A DNA stretch of 64,000 nt, from the NCBI GenBank assembly GCA_024516035.1, contig CM044959.1:13099902-13163901 (forward strand), in the 5' to 3' direction. Made by a program: the position numbers and the translations under genes. The DNA comes from Bactericera cockerelli (Eukaryota > Arthropoda > Insecta > Hemiptera > Triozidae). Every line of letters starts with the position of its first letter. The stretch's first letter is position 1. The notes under the pieces were generated by a model. It was given only the letters and a program-made list of their open reading frames with translations, made no database searches and was not told the origin of the DNA. Positions 22,601 to 35,100 of the stretch are shown in pieces.

Positions 22601-25600
22601 TCATGTTATGCAATCATTTTGAAGGAGCCTTTGTGGCTTTCCTGTTGGCGGTACGGAAATTTTTTGGGAACCAAAAACGTATATTTTTGACTACTTCTTT
22701 CTTAAATTTAGTTTAAAATACCTAAAATTGCATACTTGATGAGCATTGAAGGCAAAATGTCAAATATGATTAAACACCCCTTCAACTTTCGCTGAGTATG
22801 CAAACAAATGGTTCCAAATGCTTGGTAAGGCTTTATTCATCACTGCCTATCTTCAGTTCAAATTTGAAAGAAATCCTTAAAAAAAGAGGTTATAATGTCG
22901 ACATGTTTTGCTTAGGATTTGACTCGATCTGAGATTTTGGATGTTTTCAGAAATAGAATGAACTTATCTTTCGAACCGTACGTTCGATTTGAATGAACTA
23001 AAGTGCTATCGATAGATCTAGTGGATTTTAAGATAAGCTGTTCTCGTTTATTTTCTGTCATTTTACATAAAGGGTTACTTTTTAACGGAAAACACTTTTG
23101 ACGCACAACTGGGTTAAGAATGGCCTGGGTTATCAAAAAGTATGCATGCGATTTAAAAAAAATCAACGATATTAGGCAGATCTTGCGAAAATTTATCCAA
23201 AATTGGCATAAAAACATCAACATGTTATTTCATTCTGTCCATTTCTTATCAAAAATATCTATTTGGGCCTACCTCGAACTTTCAAAGGTCTCAAAACCTG
23301 GCAAAAATGCAAGCATCAAAAATCTGTGTTAGTCCATGCTTAATCGTTAGTTGAGAGCTATTGAAATCAATGTTTGTTTTTCAAAAACGCCTTCATATTA
23401 TCATGTTATGCAATCATTTTGAAGGAGCCTTTGTGGCTTTCCTGTTGGCGGTACGTAAATTTTTTGGGAACCAAAAACGTATATTTTTGACTACTTCTTT
23501 CTAAAATATAGTTTAAAATACCTAAAATTGCATACTTGATGATAATTGAAGGCAAAATGCAAATATGATAAAATACCCCTTTAACTTTCGCTGAGTATGC
23601 AAACAAATGGTTCCAAATGCTTGGTACGGCTTTATTCACCACTGCATATCTTCAGTTCACATTTGAAAGAAATCCTTAAAAAAAGAGGCAGTGGTGAATA
23701 AACCCTTACCAAGCATTTGGAACCACTTGTTTGCATACTCAACGAAAGTTGAAGGGGTATTTTATCATATTTGACATTTTGCCTTCAATGCTCATCAAGT
23801 ATGCAATTTTAGGTATTTTAAACTAAATTTTAGAAAGAAGTAGTCAAAAATATACATTTTTGGTTCCCAAAAAAATTTCCGTACCGCCAACAGGAAAGCC
23901 ACAAAGGCTCCTTCAAAATGATTGCATAACATGATAATAGGAAGGCTTTTTTGAAAAACAAACGTTGATTTCAATAGCTCTCAACTAACGATTAAGCATG
24001 GACTAACACAGATTTTTGATGCTTGCATTTTTGCCAGGTTTTGAGACCTTTGAAAGTTCGAGGTAGGCCCAAATAGATATTTTTGATAAGAAATGGACAG
24101 AATGAAATAACATGTTGATGTTTTAATGCCAATTTTGGATAAAGTTTCGCAAGATCTGCCTAATATCGTTGATTTTTTTTAAATCGCATGCATACTTTTT
24201 GATAAACCAGGCCATTCTTAACCCAGTTGTGCGTCAAAAGTGTTTTCCGTTAAAAAGTAACCCTTTATGTAAAATGACAGAAAATAAACGGGAACAGCTT
24301 ATCTTAAAATCCACTAGATCTATCGATAGCACTTTAGTTCATTCAAATCGGACGTACGGTTCGAAAGATAAGTTCATTCGATTTCTGAAAACATCCAAAA
24401 TCTCCGATCGAGTCAAATCCTAAGCAAAACATGTCGACATATAACCTCTTTTTTAAGGATTTCTTTCAAATTTGAACTGAAGATAGGCAGTGGTGAATAA
24501 AGCCTTACCAAGCATTTGGAACCACTTGTTTGCATACTCAGCGAAAGTTGAAGGGGTATTTTATTATATTTGACATTTTGCCTTCAATGCTCATCAAATA
24601 TGCAATTTTAGGTATTTTAAACTTAAATTTTTTCTACGTAAATTTTTAAATTTCATTTTTCTCAGTGTAAAAATAGTATTTAGCTGTACAATACACCCGT
24701 CAAAAGTAAAAATAGTATTTAGTAGTACAATACACCCGTCAAAAGTAAAAATAGTATTTAGCTGTACAATACACCCGTCAAAAGTAAAATTAGTATTTAG
24801 TAGTACAATACACCCGTCAAAAGTAAAAATAGTATTTAGCTGTACAATACACCCGTCAAAAGTAAAAATAGTATTTAGTAGTACAATACACCCGTCAAAA
24901 GTTAAAATAGTATTTAGTAGTACAATACACCCGTCAAAAGTAAAAATAGTATTTAGTAGTACAATACACCCGTCAAAAGTAAAAATAGTATTTAGTAGTA
25001 CAATACACCCGTCAAAAATAAAAATAGTATTCAGTAGTATAATACAAAATAGTAACTATGTACGAGTACTTGGTACCGCTCTTGGGCATAATATTATAAT
25101 ATGGTAGTCACTTTTAACTTGCAGCAAAAGAATCATACACGTGAAAGAAGATTATTTATCATTCGTCTGGCAGGTTTCAAATTATTCAAACTAAATAAAT
25201 GTGGATATGTGGAATCGCTCCTGTATTCTACATATCCAGTCTACATATCCAGGTATTCCGCTTGGGCTGTGTTTCATCTAAACAAATTTCTCTTCCATTC
25301 ATTCCACTTTTCAGGTAAAAGAGGTAGCTAAATTATATTAAGAACAATCAATGCAAAAATTCAAGCTCGCGATTAGCTCGGTGGCTAAGCACTCGTACAA
25401 AAGGTCCGCGGGTTCAATCGCTGGAGCCGACAAAAAATTATATTCTAAATTTGGTTATAGTTGATTGTAAGGGATACCATCCGGTGCTCTCGTGATGACC
25501 CAGCACCTAAATGGGTAGTAATTAGTCACTTCTCGCCCATTAATACAAACCACAAAGGTCTATAGTAGCTCCTGTTTCATGGCTAAGAAATAAAAAAAGT

Positions 25601-26322
25601 CCTTGAAACAATCACCTTTTTTTTTTTTAAAAAAAAGAAACAAAATCAAAATTTATGATCACGGATCGTTCCACTTGTAGATTTAGTGAGCACTCGCTGA
25701 GTGTATAATTATGTTCAACTTGTAGAGGTTATTGTAAAGCCTTATTATTCCTCAAATCCTCATACTTATACGAGAATTCTATTTGAATTACTTTCCAGCT
25801 GCAGAGGTAAAGAAAGTAGATTTACTGGAAATTTTCCAATACACATAATAAATGTAAATTATAAATTATATTACAGGATTAAACAGATACAAAATTACAC
25901 TTAAAGAGTATCTTGGACTTCCAGAGGTCGGGACGAGCAGTTGAAACAAAAAAAAAATTAACGAAGTTTCAACAAAAAAAAAACCGTAGCTTCGATACTG
26001 ATTTTTGGTTCGTCTAATTATTGCTGCGTAAGAATATACGTAAAAGAAAAATCAATATTTAGACGAACATAAATTTTATTGGGTTTTTTTGTAAAATGAG
26101 AAAGACTATCCAATATTTATTTTTCAAATTATTAATACAATTTCTTCAACTCATTCTCTATGCGCCAATACCACTCAGAAAACTTAAAAAGTTATATTTT
26201 CAATGAAAATGGAAAAAGGAATTAGCCGAACCTCTCATGGTTCGGCTAAGTATTGGATATTTGTGTAAAGTTCGGCTAAGTATTAATTTTTCTTTTACGC
26301 GTTCGGCTAATTATTAATCCGT

Positions 26323-26358
<36 letters not shown>

Positions 26359-29300
26359 CCACACGCACACCCATACACTCACCCAAACACACACTCACCC
26401 ATCCACACACAAACACATCCACACACACACACCCACCCACCCATCCACACACACACCCACCCACCCACACACATACCACCCACCCACCCACACACACACA
26501 CACACACACATCATCGCTGTAAATTTCAAAATCCCGAGCCAAATCTATCATAGCGGATATTGATAATGTAGCAAACTGGCCTATATTTCGAGAACGGTTT
26601 GTCAGAATATGGCAACAAAGGGCTCAAATAAAATCATGTGATCTTCTCAGACAGTTTTACATAAAAAAAAATATAGGTCCTTGCGATAAATTTTAGGTTC
26701 CGCGCTGGAATCTTTTAAAAAACGTGATTAGTCTGAAAAAAAGGTCGAAATTTCGAACATTCTGGCTTATATCTCGAGAACCGTACGTCAGTATGTGGCC
26801 TAAAATAAATTAAATGAAAGTTAATTTTGTCTAATGTGTTATTAAATAATAAAAAATATAGGTCCTCGCGATAGATTTCAAGTTCCAGGGCAAAGACTGT
26901 CTTAAAATCGGACCCTTCCTCAAGGCAATACTCGAGGAAGGTCATAACTCAAGGACGGTTTGGAATTTTGGACTTTTGAAAGTTTTCCTGGTAGTTTTCG
27001 GCAATTTTACTTGGGGTCATCTCTCATCAATTTTTTGCTATCTCTTACCGTTTCGCCTAAACAATTCCTGCACACAAAGCCACAAAGCCCGTCCATATTT
27101 CTCATTTATATATAGAGATAAAGTACATAGAATACATACATACATAGAAATTGAAACTAATAATACAAAACTTGATCAAGGGCGGTGCTAATGCCAAGGG
27201 CAGGTACAACTCAAAGGAAGATAAAATCTAGGACTTCGAGTAAATAAAACATAATGAGGCCTAGGTGAGTAGCGCTAATAGTCCATAGCTAGAATTTTCC
27301 GGCGCGAAAATTGTTAATATTTTTGTAAATTGAGGAACACACATTGTAGAATAAGGAGGGTCAGGTGTTTGAAACACTGATTTAAAGTTCTCATTAATGT
27401 CCATTATTGTTATTACTTACATCAAAAGAAACCCAACCTCAGTATGAAGTGGACTCGCAACCTGGAGGTCGCTGGTTCAAGTTCCAAGTATTAAAAAAAA
27501 TCAATTCTTTTATTTTGTTGAACTACATATATTACAATCTTCATAAAAAATGATATATATTTTAAAAAATAAATAACTTTCATTAAAATCATGGCAAGTT
27601 CTTAATGTCTCATCTTTAGGCAAATGTATTTTAGAAAGGCCACTTTGAGTAATTGTGACTTGAATACAGGGTGGGGCAAAAGTCTGGAAACCCCTGAATA
27701 ACTTTCGAATGGCTTCTTCGGTAAAATTAAAATTTTGTAAGGTAAACCGGGCTAATAAGACCTTCTTTTAGAGTGGGGTCGATTTTTGTTACCAGCCCCA
27801 TGTCGGGGCCAGGGGGCCAACATCATTTTTTTAAATACGAACCCCCACCTTGCGATACATTTTTGGAAAGGTCTTTAAATAAGAAATACATTGGTACAAA
27901 TTTTATTTTTTAAATATCAACTGTTTGCAAATGGCGTCCAACATTGTGTATGCAGTAAAGTCTGGAAACCCCTGAATATCTTTTGAAAGGACTTTCTCAG
28001 TAAATTTAAAATTGTGCACGGTAAGTCGGGGTAATTAGACCTTTCCAAAAATGTATCACAAGGTGGGGTTTCGTATTTAAAAAAATGAAGTTGGCCTCCC
28101 TGGCCCCGACATGGGGGCCGGTAAACAAAAATCGACCCCACTCTAAAAGAAGGTCTAATTATCAAGGATTACCGTACAAAATTTTAAATTTATTATTATT
28201 ATTTTATTTTTTTATTCAACAATTTAGATCAATCTTTATTTACAATTTTTTATATACAGGTGCAGTCAAAAGGAATAATTAATTAAATATAAACAAAGTT
28301 TGATCAAGGGTGGTGATAATGCCTTTGGCATTCTCTTCCGCACCACCCTTGATAACAGGATATAAAAACAGTTGGAAAGTATAATACAAAATATTTACAA
28401 TTAAACAAAATTAACAATTAAAATTTGATAAGGGGCGGGGGGGGGGGGGGGGGGGGGGGGGGGTATTAGCAACTCATATATGTTATTAATCCAAGGTAAA
28501 CATATATTCTTTTAATTTCATCTTAAACGACGTACGACTTTCCGAGATTCTCAGTTCCTCTGGAAGTCGATTCCACAACCTTGCAGCATTAACAGCGAAA
28601 CTCTTACTCATGAAATCTGTATGATGAATGGGGATATCTAGAAGATGACGAGATCGTGTGTTGTGTGAGTGAAAAGTTTGTAATGAATGAAATGAAGAAT
28701 GAAGATATGAAGGTGATGATTCTTCGTTCATTAATTTCCACAAAAGACATAATGTCTGATGCTCCAGTCTTCTCGTAATAGTCAACCACGTCAGCGATCT
28801 TCTGAGGTCAGAAACATGGTCATATTTCTTCAACCCGAAGATATAACGTACGCAAGCATTTTGATAAATTTGAAGTTTTTTCATGAGTAATCCATTAATA
28901 TTGCTAAAAACTACTCCTCCGTATTCAATAGTTGGGAAAATGAGAGAAGTACATAAGAGCTTTTTTGTCTTAAAAGGTAAAAACCTTTTAAGACGATTTA
29001 AAGAATGAAATTTTCTGAAGACTCTTTTCCCAACATTAATGACTTGTGAGTTCCAAGATAGATTTGAATCGAATAGTAGGCCCAAGTTTTTAACTGAGTT
29101 AGAAAAAGGAATATTATTTGAGTTGAAGATAATTGGATGGACTGTAAGTTTCGATAACCTATCAAGAAGGGGTGATGATCCTATTATAATACTTTGAAAT
29201 TTCTTGGGATTTGGTAGGATGCCATGAACTACAGTCCACTCATATAATTTCTGCAGGTCAATATTAAGCATGCCAATAGCTTGATTAATATTATCGACTG

Positions 29301-32124
29301 AACAGTGTATATACAGTTGTAGATCATCAGCATATAAATGAAATGAACAATGTTGGAAATTTTTTCCGATGTCATTTATGAACATGGAAAACAATATGGG
29401 GCCTAAAATACTGCCTTGAGGGACACCTTTAGTAGTAAACAAATAGTTGGAATGATGATCACCATCGAAGACAAATTGTTGGCGATTTCTCAGGTATGTT
29501 GAAAACCATTGCAAAACAGAAGATGAAAAATTAAAATATTTTTGAAGTTTGATTAGAAGAATGTCAAAATCAACCGAATCGAAAGCTTTACTAAAGTCTG
29601 AAAGTAGAAGAATAGTAACTTGAGTTCTATCCATACTTCTACGGATATCATCAGTTACTTTCAGCAGTGCAGTAGTAGTGCTATGACCGGTCGAAATCCA
29701 GATTGATAAGGATTGAACAGATTGTTGAAGTTACAGAAATTTATAATTTGCAAATGCACAACTTTTTCAAGGACTTTGGAAAATATGGGTAAAAGTGAAA
29801 TAGGACGAAAATCGTTCAATCCTTTGGGTTTAGAAATCTTGGGCAGAGGAACAATACGACCAATTTTCCATTGTTGTGGAAATACGCCTGATGAAAGAGA
29901 GGAATTAATGATATGCGTTAAAGAAGGAACAATGGAATCTAGTATCAGCTTGAGGAAACAGATTGAGAAACCATCAGTACCAGCTGCATTAGATCTTATT
30001 GAAGAAAATGCCTGTCTTACATCTGCACATGAAACTTCCTGAAAGCAAAACTCAGGATGTGTTGGATCAGGTTGAGTAAGTATGTTGTTCATAATATTAA
30101 GCTTGTGGGTTGGATCTAGATTTACAGGCGGTGTTACAAATTGTTTATTCAGATCATTTAGACTAAATCGAGGATCAATGCGCTTAGATGAATCATCCAC
30201 ATTTATACCAAAATTTACTGAGAAAGCCCTTTCGAAAGATATTCAGGGGTTTCCAGACTTAACTGCATACACAAAGTTGGACGCCATTTGCAAACAGTTA
30301 ATTAAAAAAAAATAAAATTTGCACCAATGTATTTCTTATTTAAAGTCATTTTCAAAAATGTATCGCAAGGTGGGGGTTCGTATTTAAAAAAATGAAGTTG
30401 GCCCCCTGGCCCCGACATGGAGGCCGGTTACAAAAATTGACCCCACTCTAAAAGAAGGTCTTATTAGCCCGGTTTACCGTACAAAATTTTAATTTTACCG
30501 AAGAAGCCATTCGAAAGTTATTCAGGGGTTTCCAGACTTTTGCCCCACCCTGTATACTTATGTATCTATTGATTAGAAGAAATATGATAACTATTTTACT
30601 TACATCAAGAGGTATCTCGAGGGCAAACGCATCCAGAGGCGCTACATAGGCATAGGGCAGAACAGCAGAGTATCTCATCACAGGCACGATACGAGCTCTG
30701 CCATTGGCTAAGAACCAGTCTAAATCTTCCGGCATTTTGTTCACATAGGACGCATAGGGGGGTTCATATGATGGAGTCACCGATGGATGGCTGGGGCCAC
30801 CGGTGGACTGATGAGAGCTACCGATTTGGTGAAAGTCACCACTTTGGTGGATTCCCCCGGGGTGGCTGGAGCCACCGGTGGACTGATGAGGGCTACCGGT
30901 TTGGTGAAAGTCACCACCGGTTTGAGAGTCACCAGTTTGATGACTCCCCGAGGGTACATAACTGCCCGAAGGAGAATAACTTCCTTCAGATGGCGGCGAA
31001 TAGGTCCCACTCGAATAACCTCCACTGGACTGAGAGTAACTTCCACCGTTCGGCAGATAACTTCCGCCCGACTGTGCAAAGTTTCCGTCGGTTAGCAAAT
31101 AACTTTGACTGGACTGCGTAAATTCTCCGTTTGATTGTGCGTAATTTTCACCATTTGGCAAATAGTTTTGATTGGTTTGTGAATAACTTCCGCCGGACTG
31201 CGTAAAACCTCCGTTTGATTGTGCGTAGTTTCCATTGGATGGCAGATAATTTTGATTGGGTTGCGCATAACTTCCGCCGTTTGGCAAATAAGTTCCGCTA
31301 GACTGTGAGTAACCTCCCGGCTGTGGATAGTCTCCTGATTTAGCGGCGAAGGTAGGGACAAAGCCAGCCAGGGATGGTTCGAAAGAGGGTGTGATGTGGG
31401 CTATGGTGAAAGGGTCGATTTGATCATAACCAGACTTGTACTTGATCCAGGATTTGATTTTGTGCAAGAGAGGGGTCTCATCTGTTGAAAAAAAGGAAGA
31501 CTGATCTTTTCCTATACAACTTTTACATTCGATCGTTGAATTATCTAATCTATAGGTTCTATAGGAATTATCTAATCTAATCTAAAGTTTATCTAATCTA
31601 TAGGTTTTTGTGATTTACCACCTTTACTATTTCACCTTTTCCCAAATCTAATTGCGGTCGACACCTTGATCACTTTAACTACAATATGATTTATTCTGAT
31701 GAGGTCTTTTTTTAATGAACATTTATTTAAAGAGAGGTCTATAACAATAGAAGTCCTTGCCTGATGAGGTCTTATTATTAACATCGCCTTGTTTATACTG
31801 TCCTAAATTTAAATTGGAGGATAACTTGTCATGTCCCGGCTTGGTTTCCAAACTGCGACCTCTGGATTACCAGACCAACACGCCACGACCACCGAGCTAG
31901 AGGGACAAAACCTTATTGCGATGTTCATACTTACAAGTTCATATTGCCGACCTCCGTGGCTCAGTGGTTAAGAGCATTGGTTACTGACCGGAGGTTGCGG
32001 GTTCGAATCCCGGCCGGAGCGGAAATTTCTGACCGAAATTTTCCGTTTCGGGAATGGCATGGATGTAAAGGTAAAGTGCCCTGAAGTAATGCGAAAGCGG
32101 TTCCGGGGCAAAATAAATTACCTC

Positions 32125-32155
<31 letters not shown>

Positions 32156-35100
32156 CTTACAAGCTATCGAGCGGGAGCCTCTCAGGTTCAAATTATGATT
32201 GTAATCATTCACATGCATCTCGTAGGTGTACCTCACTTGATTATTATCCATGAAGCTGGACACGAGAGACTTATTCCTTCTCACTGCGTCCTGGAATAGA
32301 GAAGGCCAAGGGTTGGGTGGAAGAAAAAGGCTTAGACAATAATCCTAGTTTTTTATCAGAGCATTAAGGATATGTTTTTTTGTCCCATTACAATAGCAAT
32401 TTTTTGGTTTGATGGTTTTTTAACGTCACTTTCCACTGCATGGTCAGTTGGTCAGTCATATCACAACAGCAATATTTTTACTTTCCTTTTCTTATAGAAA
32501 TAGAAAGTAAAATTAATTTTTGGTGGATAAATCTGTCAAAGGGAGGCATAGTGAAGGAGCTGCAACACAGATATCAGCGATAACAGTTATTTCATGGCTA
32601 CAAAATAAATATAAAATGTACGTGGTTCCCATGTCTTCCCTATTTACATTGGCTAGCACTGTTGTATCTACTTTATCAATGCTATTCATATGTAACTTTC
32701 ACTGTAAGAGACGTAAGATGATGAGCGTCTTCTGAAAATTCTTCAAGAATAATACATTTTAATCCTCTTATTGAATAGATGTATTTCTAATAAATTGTAC
32801 TTTAGTTCATAGTCTAAGTAGTGCTTTAATTAGACTGTCAGCTCGAGACAGGGAGTTTTTGTTTTTACTGCTATTGTTAATGGTCAAACTTACCTGCATA
32901 ACAGCATCCATGAAGTCAGGTTCCGAATCATTGTTGTTGGCACTCTTCTCCACAATGTTGACATAGTCCTGAAAGTTCTCCGGATTCAAGTAGTCATAGT
33001 TGAGCACAACAGACGCTTTGTTGGGCTTGGCTTGGTCAACATAGGCCCCGTTTTTAGGAGGTAAATAAGCAGATAGACCGTCTTTGTTAGGGTTGGCTAT
33101 ATCAATATAAGCCCCATTTTGTGGAGGTATGTAAGCAGCAAGACTGTCTTCTACAATGCTGTTGATTAATTGTACTTGGTCGTCAGGGTTAGGGTTGTCA
33201 AGGAGGGTCTCATTGCGTTGAACTAAGGTGTTCACTGAAGACGCAGGTTCTAATGCTTCAACAGACTTAGAATTGTTCTTGTTAGTTTCACTGTCAGAGC
33301 TTTCAGTGATGAGAGGAATGAGAGTTCTTACTGTAGGTGTGTTGTTTACATTGGTTTCCTCATTTGGTTCTCCTGTGCTTGGTTCACTTGTAGCTTGTTG
33401 AGTAGGGACATAGTCCACAGTAGAAGGGGTAGTGGGTATTGTTGTGTCTATAATCTCAGTGGTATTGATCTCAGGTATTCTAGTCGTAGGAACTTCTGTA
33501 TTCTCAGGGACTTCAGTGTTGACTGTAGAAGGAGGAGTCACGGTAACTTCTATAATTGTACTGAGCTTGTCATTTTTATTGCTAGGTGTTGTATTGAATA
33601 CAATGACGTTGCTCACTGTTGTGGGTATGTCTGCATCGTTCGGGCTTATCGTAGTCGGTGGGGTTTCTTCCAACATTGTACTGAGTTTATCATTTGAACT
33701 ATCAGGTGTTGTGCTATCAATAGGGCTTTCTGTTGCTGATCCGTCTTGTTCGCCTACTAATTGAGGGTTTATTGTTGATGGTGGAAGAACAGTTACTTCC
33801 ACGATGGTACTTAGTTTATCGTTTTTATTACCAGGAGTTGTTTGAGTGGATTCCATAAAGTTGGTCATTTGCTCCATGTTTACAGTCGTCATTGGAGATC
33901 CTATGGTGACTGAGGATAAATCACTGATAGTAGTAATTCCTGCATTGTTATTGACTTCCTCTGGAATCATCATAGTTGTGCTTTCTATGGAAACGCTTTC
34001 TGTTGTTCCAATACTTTGCTGACTTGTTCTAGTAGTCGTTTCTATATTGTTCATGCTAGTGACTAATTCAATGTTTGGTGTGGTGGCATCTAGAATGCTC
34101 ATAGGTGTAACAAGTGTTGTCAAAATATTCCCGGAATCCACATTATTCAATGTGGTAGATGTTTCTACATTTGGGATGTAAGGTTGAGTTGTAACATCAG
34201 CTACATTTACCGTGGTTTCCATGTCTTCGCTATTTACATTGGTTAGCACTGTTGTATCTACTTTATCAATGCTATTCATAGGAGTTGTTACACTGCCTAT
34301 ACTTTCGCCAGTTCCAATTTTATTGGAAAGAGTAGATATTATGTTTTCCACAGCACCATTGGTAGTTACTTCCATTGGATTTGTTTGTCCATCTAGCACA
34401 GTTGTATCAGGAATTCTGTTTGTGTTGGTTGAATATGTAGCAGGTCCATTGTTTGGAGATACTGTCGTCACTAATGATTCACCGTTTAGATTCGTAGTCA
34501 TTTCCATATTTATAAAATTAATCGTACTTTCTTTTGAAGGAGTAGTGTCTGTCGATGGTGCATTCGTAGGCATTTCACTGGTGACCATAGATTGGGTAGT
34601 TTTTACATCTGCAGGTTCTGTGGTCATGGATGTTAGCTGCTCGAGGACCGTGGGTTCTGTTCCCTGACTTGTGGCACTTGTACTGGCGACGGGATTCTCA
34701 GTTGTCATAGGTGGTGTGGTTTCCGAGATACTTTCGGTTAATCCCGGTGTTTCTGAAAAACAAAACACGAATTGTTAAAATTAATTTTGACGGATAAATT
34801 TCATGTCATGTTCTTTATAGCGGCACTGCACTGGTAATTGTTTCCATCACGGCGTTACTAAAGTGGGAGGACGTTAAACAGTGAGAAGACTAGTGTCTTA
34901 CTAGAGGACTAGAAACAGAGAACGAACTTACCAACCCTAACAAGCCAGGCTAGCTTACAGTTCCCAAGGGTTTAACGGCTTATAAAGAAAAAGGCAAGAT
35001 TCTCACGATGGTTGATCGCACATAGAAATATGTGGTTTAGAACGAGCCAACGAGAGTTTGGCTGGAGACCATCATTCCCCCTCTACAGTAGCCAAACTGG

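Larger units (their letters stand above)
27667..30556. mobile_element. Foldback TACAGGGTGGGGC element split by a LINE
   Basis: TACAGGGTGGGGCAAAAGTC at 27667 is matched inverted by GACTTTTGCCCCACCCTGTA near 30556. Left arm 27667-28185, right arm about 30204-30556. Each arm itself contains an internal inverted repeat with CTGGAAACCCCTGAATA. TA flanks are plausible. Confidence 0.75.

Noticed and set aside
18991..24423. Many 65-103-residue ORFs (IKKYACDFKKINDIRQ and similar)
   Set aside because: They repeat with the 797-bp satellite unit, exist on both strands and change frame between units; no splice sites or family resemblance.
24666..25047. CRISPR-like regular repeats
   Set aside because: Contiguous 39-bp tandem repeat without variable spacers, in a eukaryotic intron.
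33395..34667. Plus-strand ORFs of 100-151 residues across the mucin exon
   Set aside because: They are antisense to a Thr-rich exon (ACN/TCN codons read as valine, serine and similar) and match no family.
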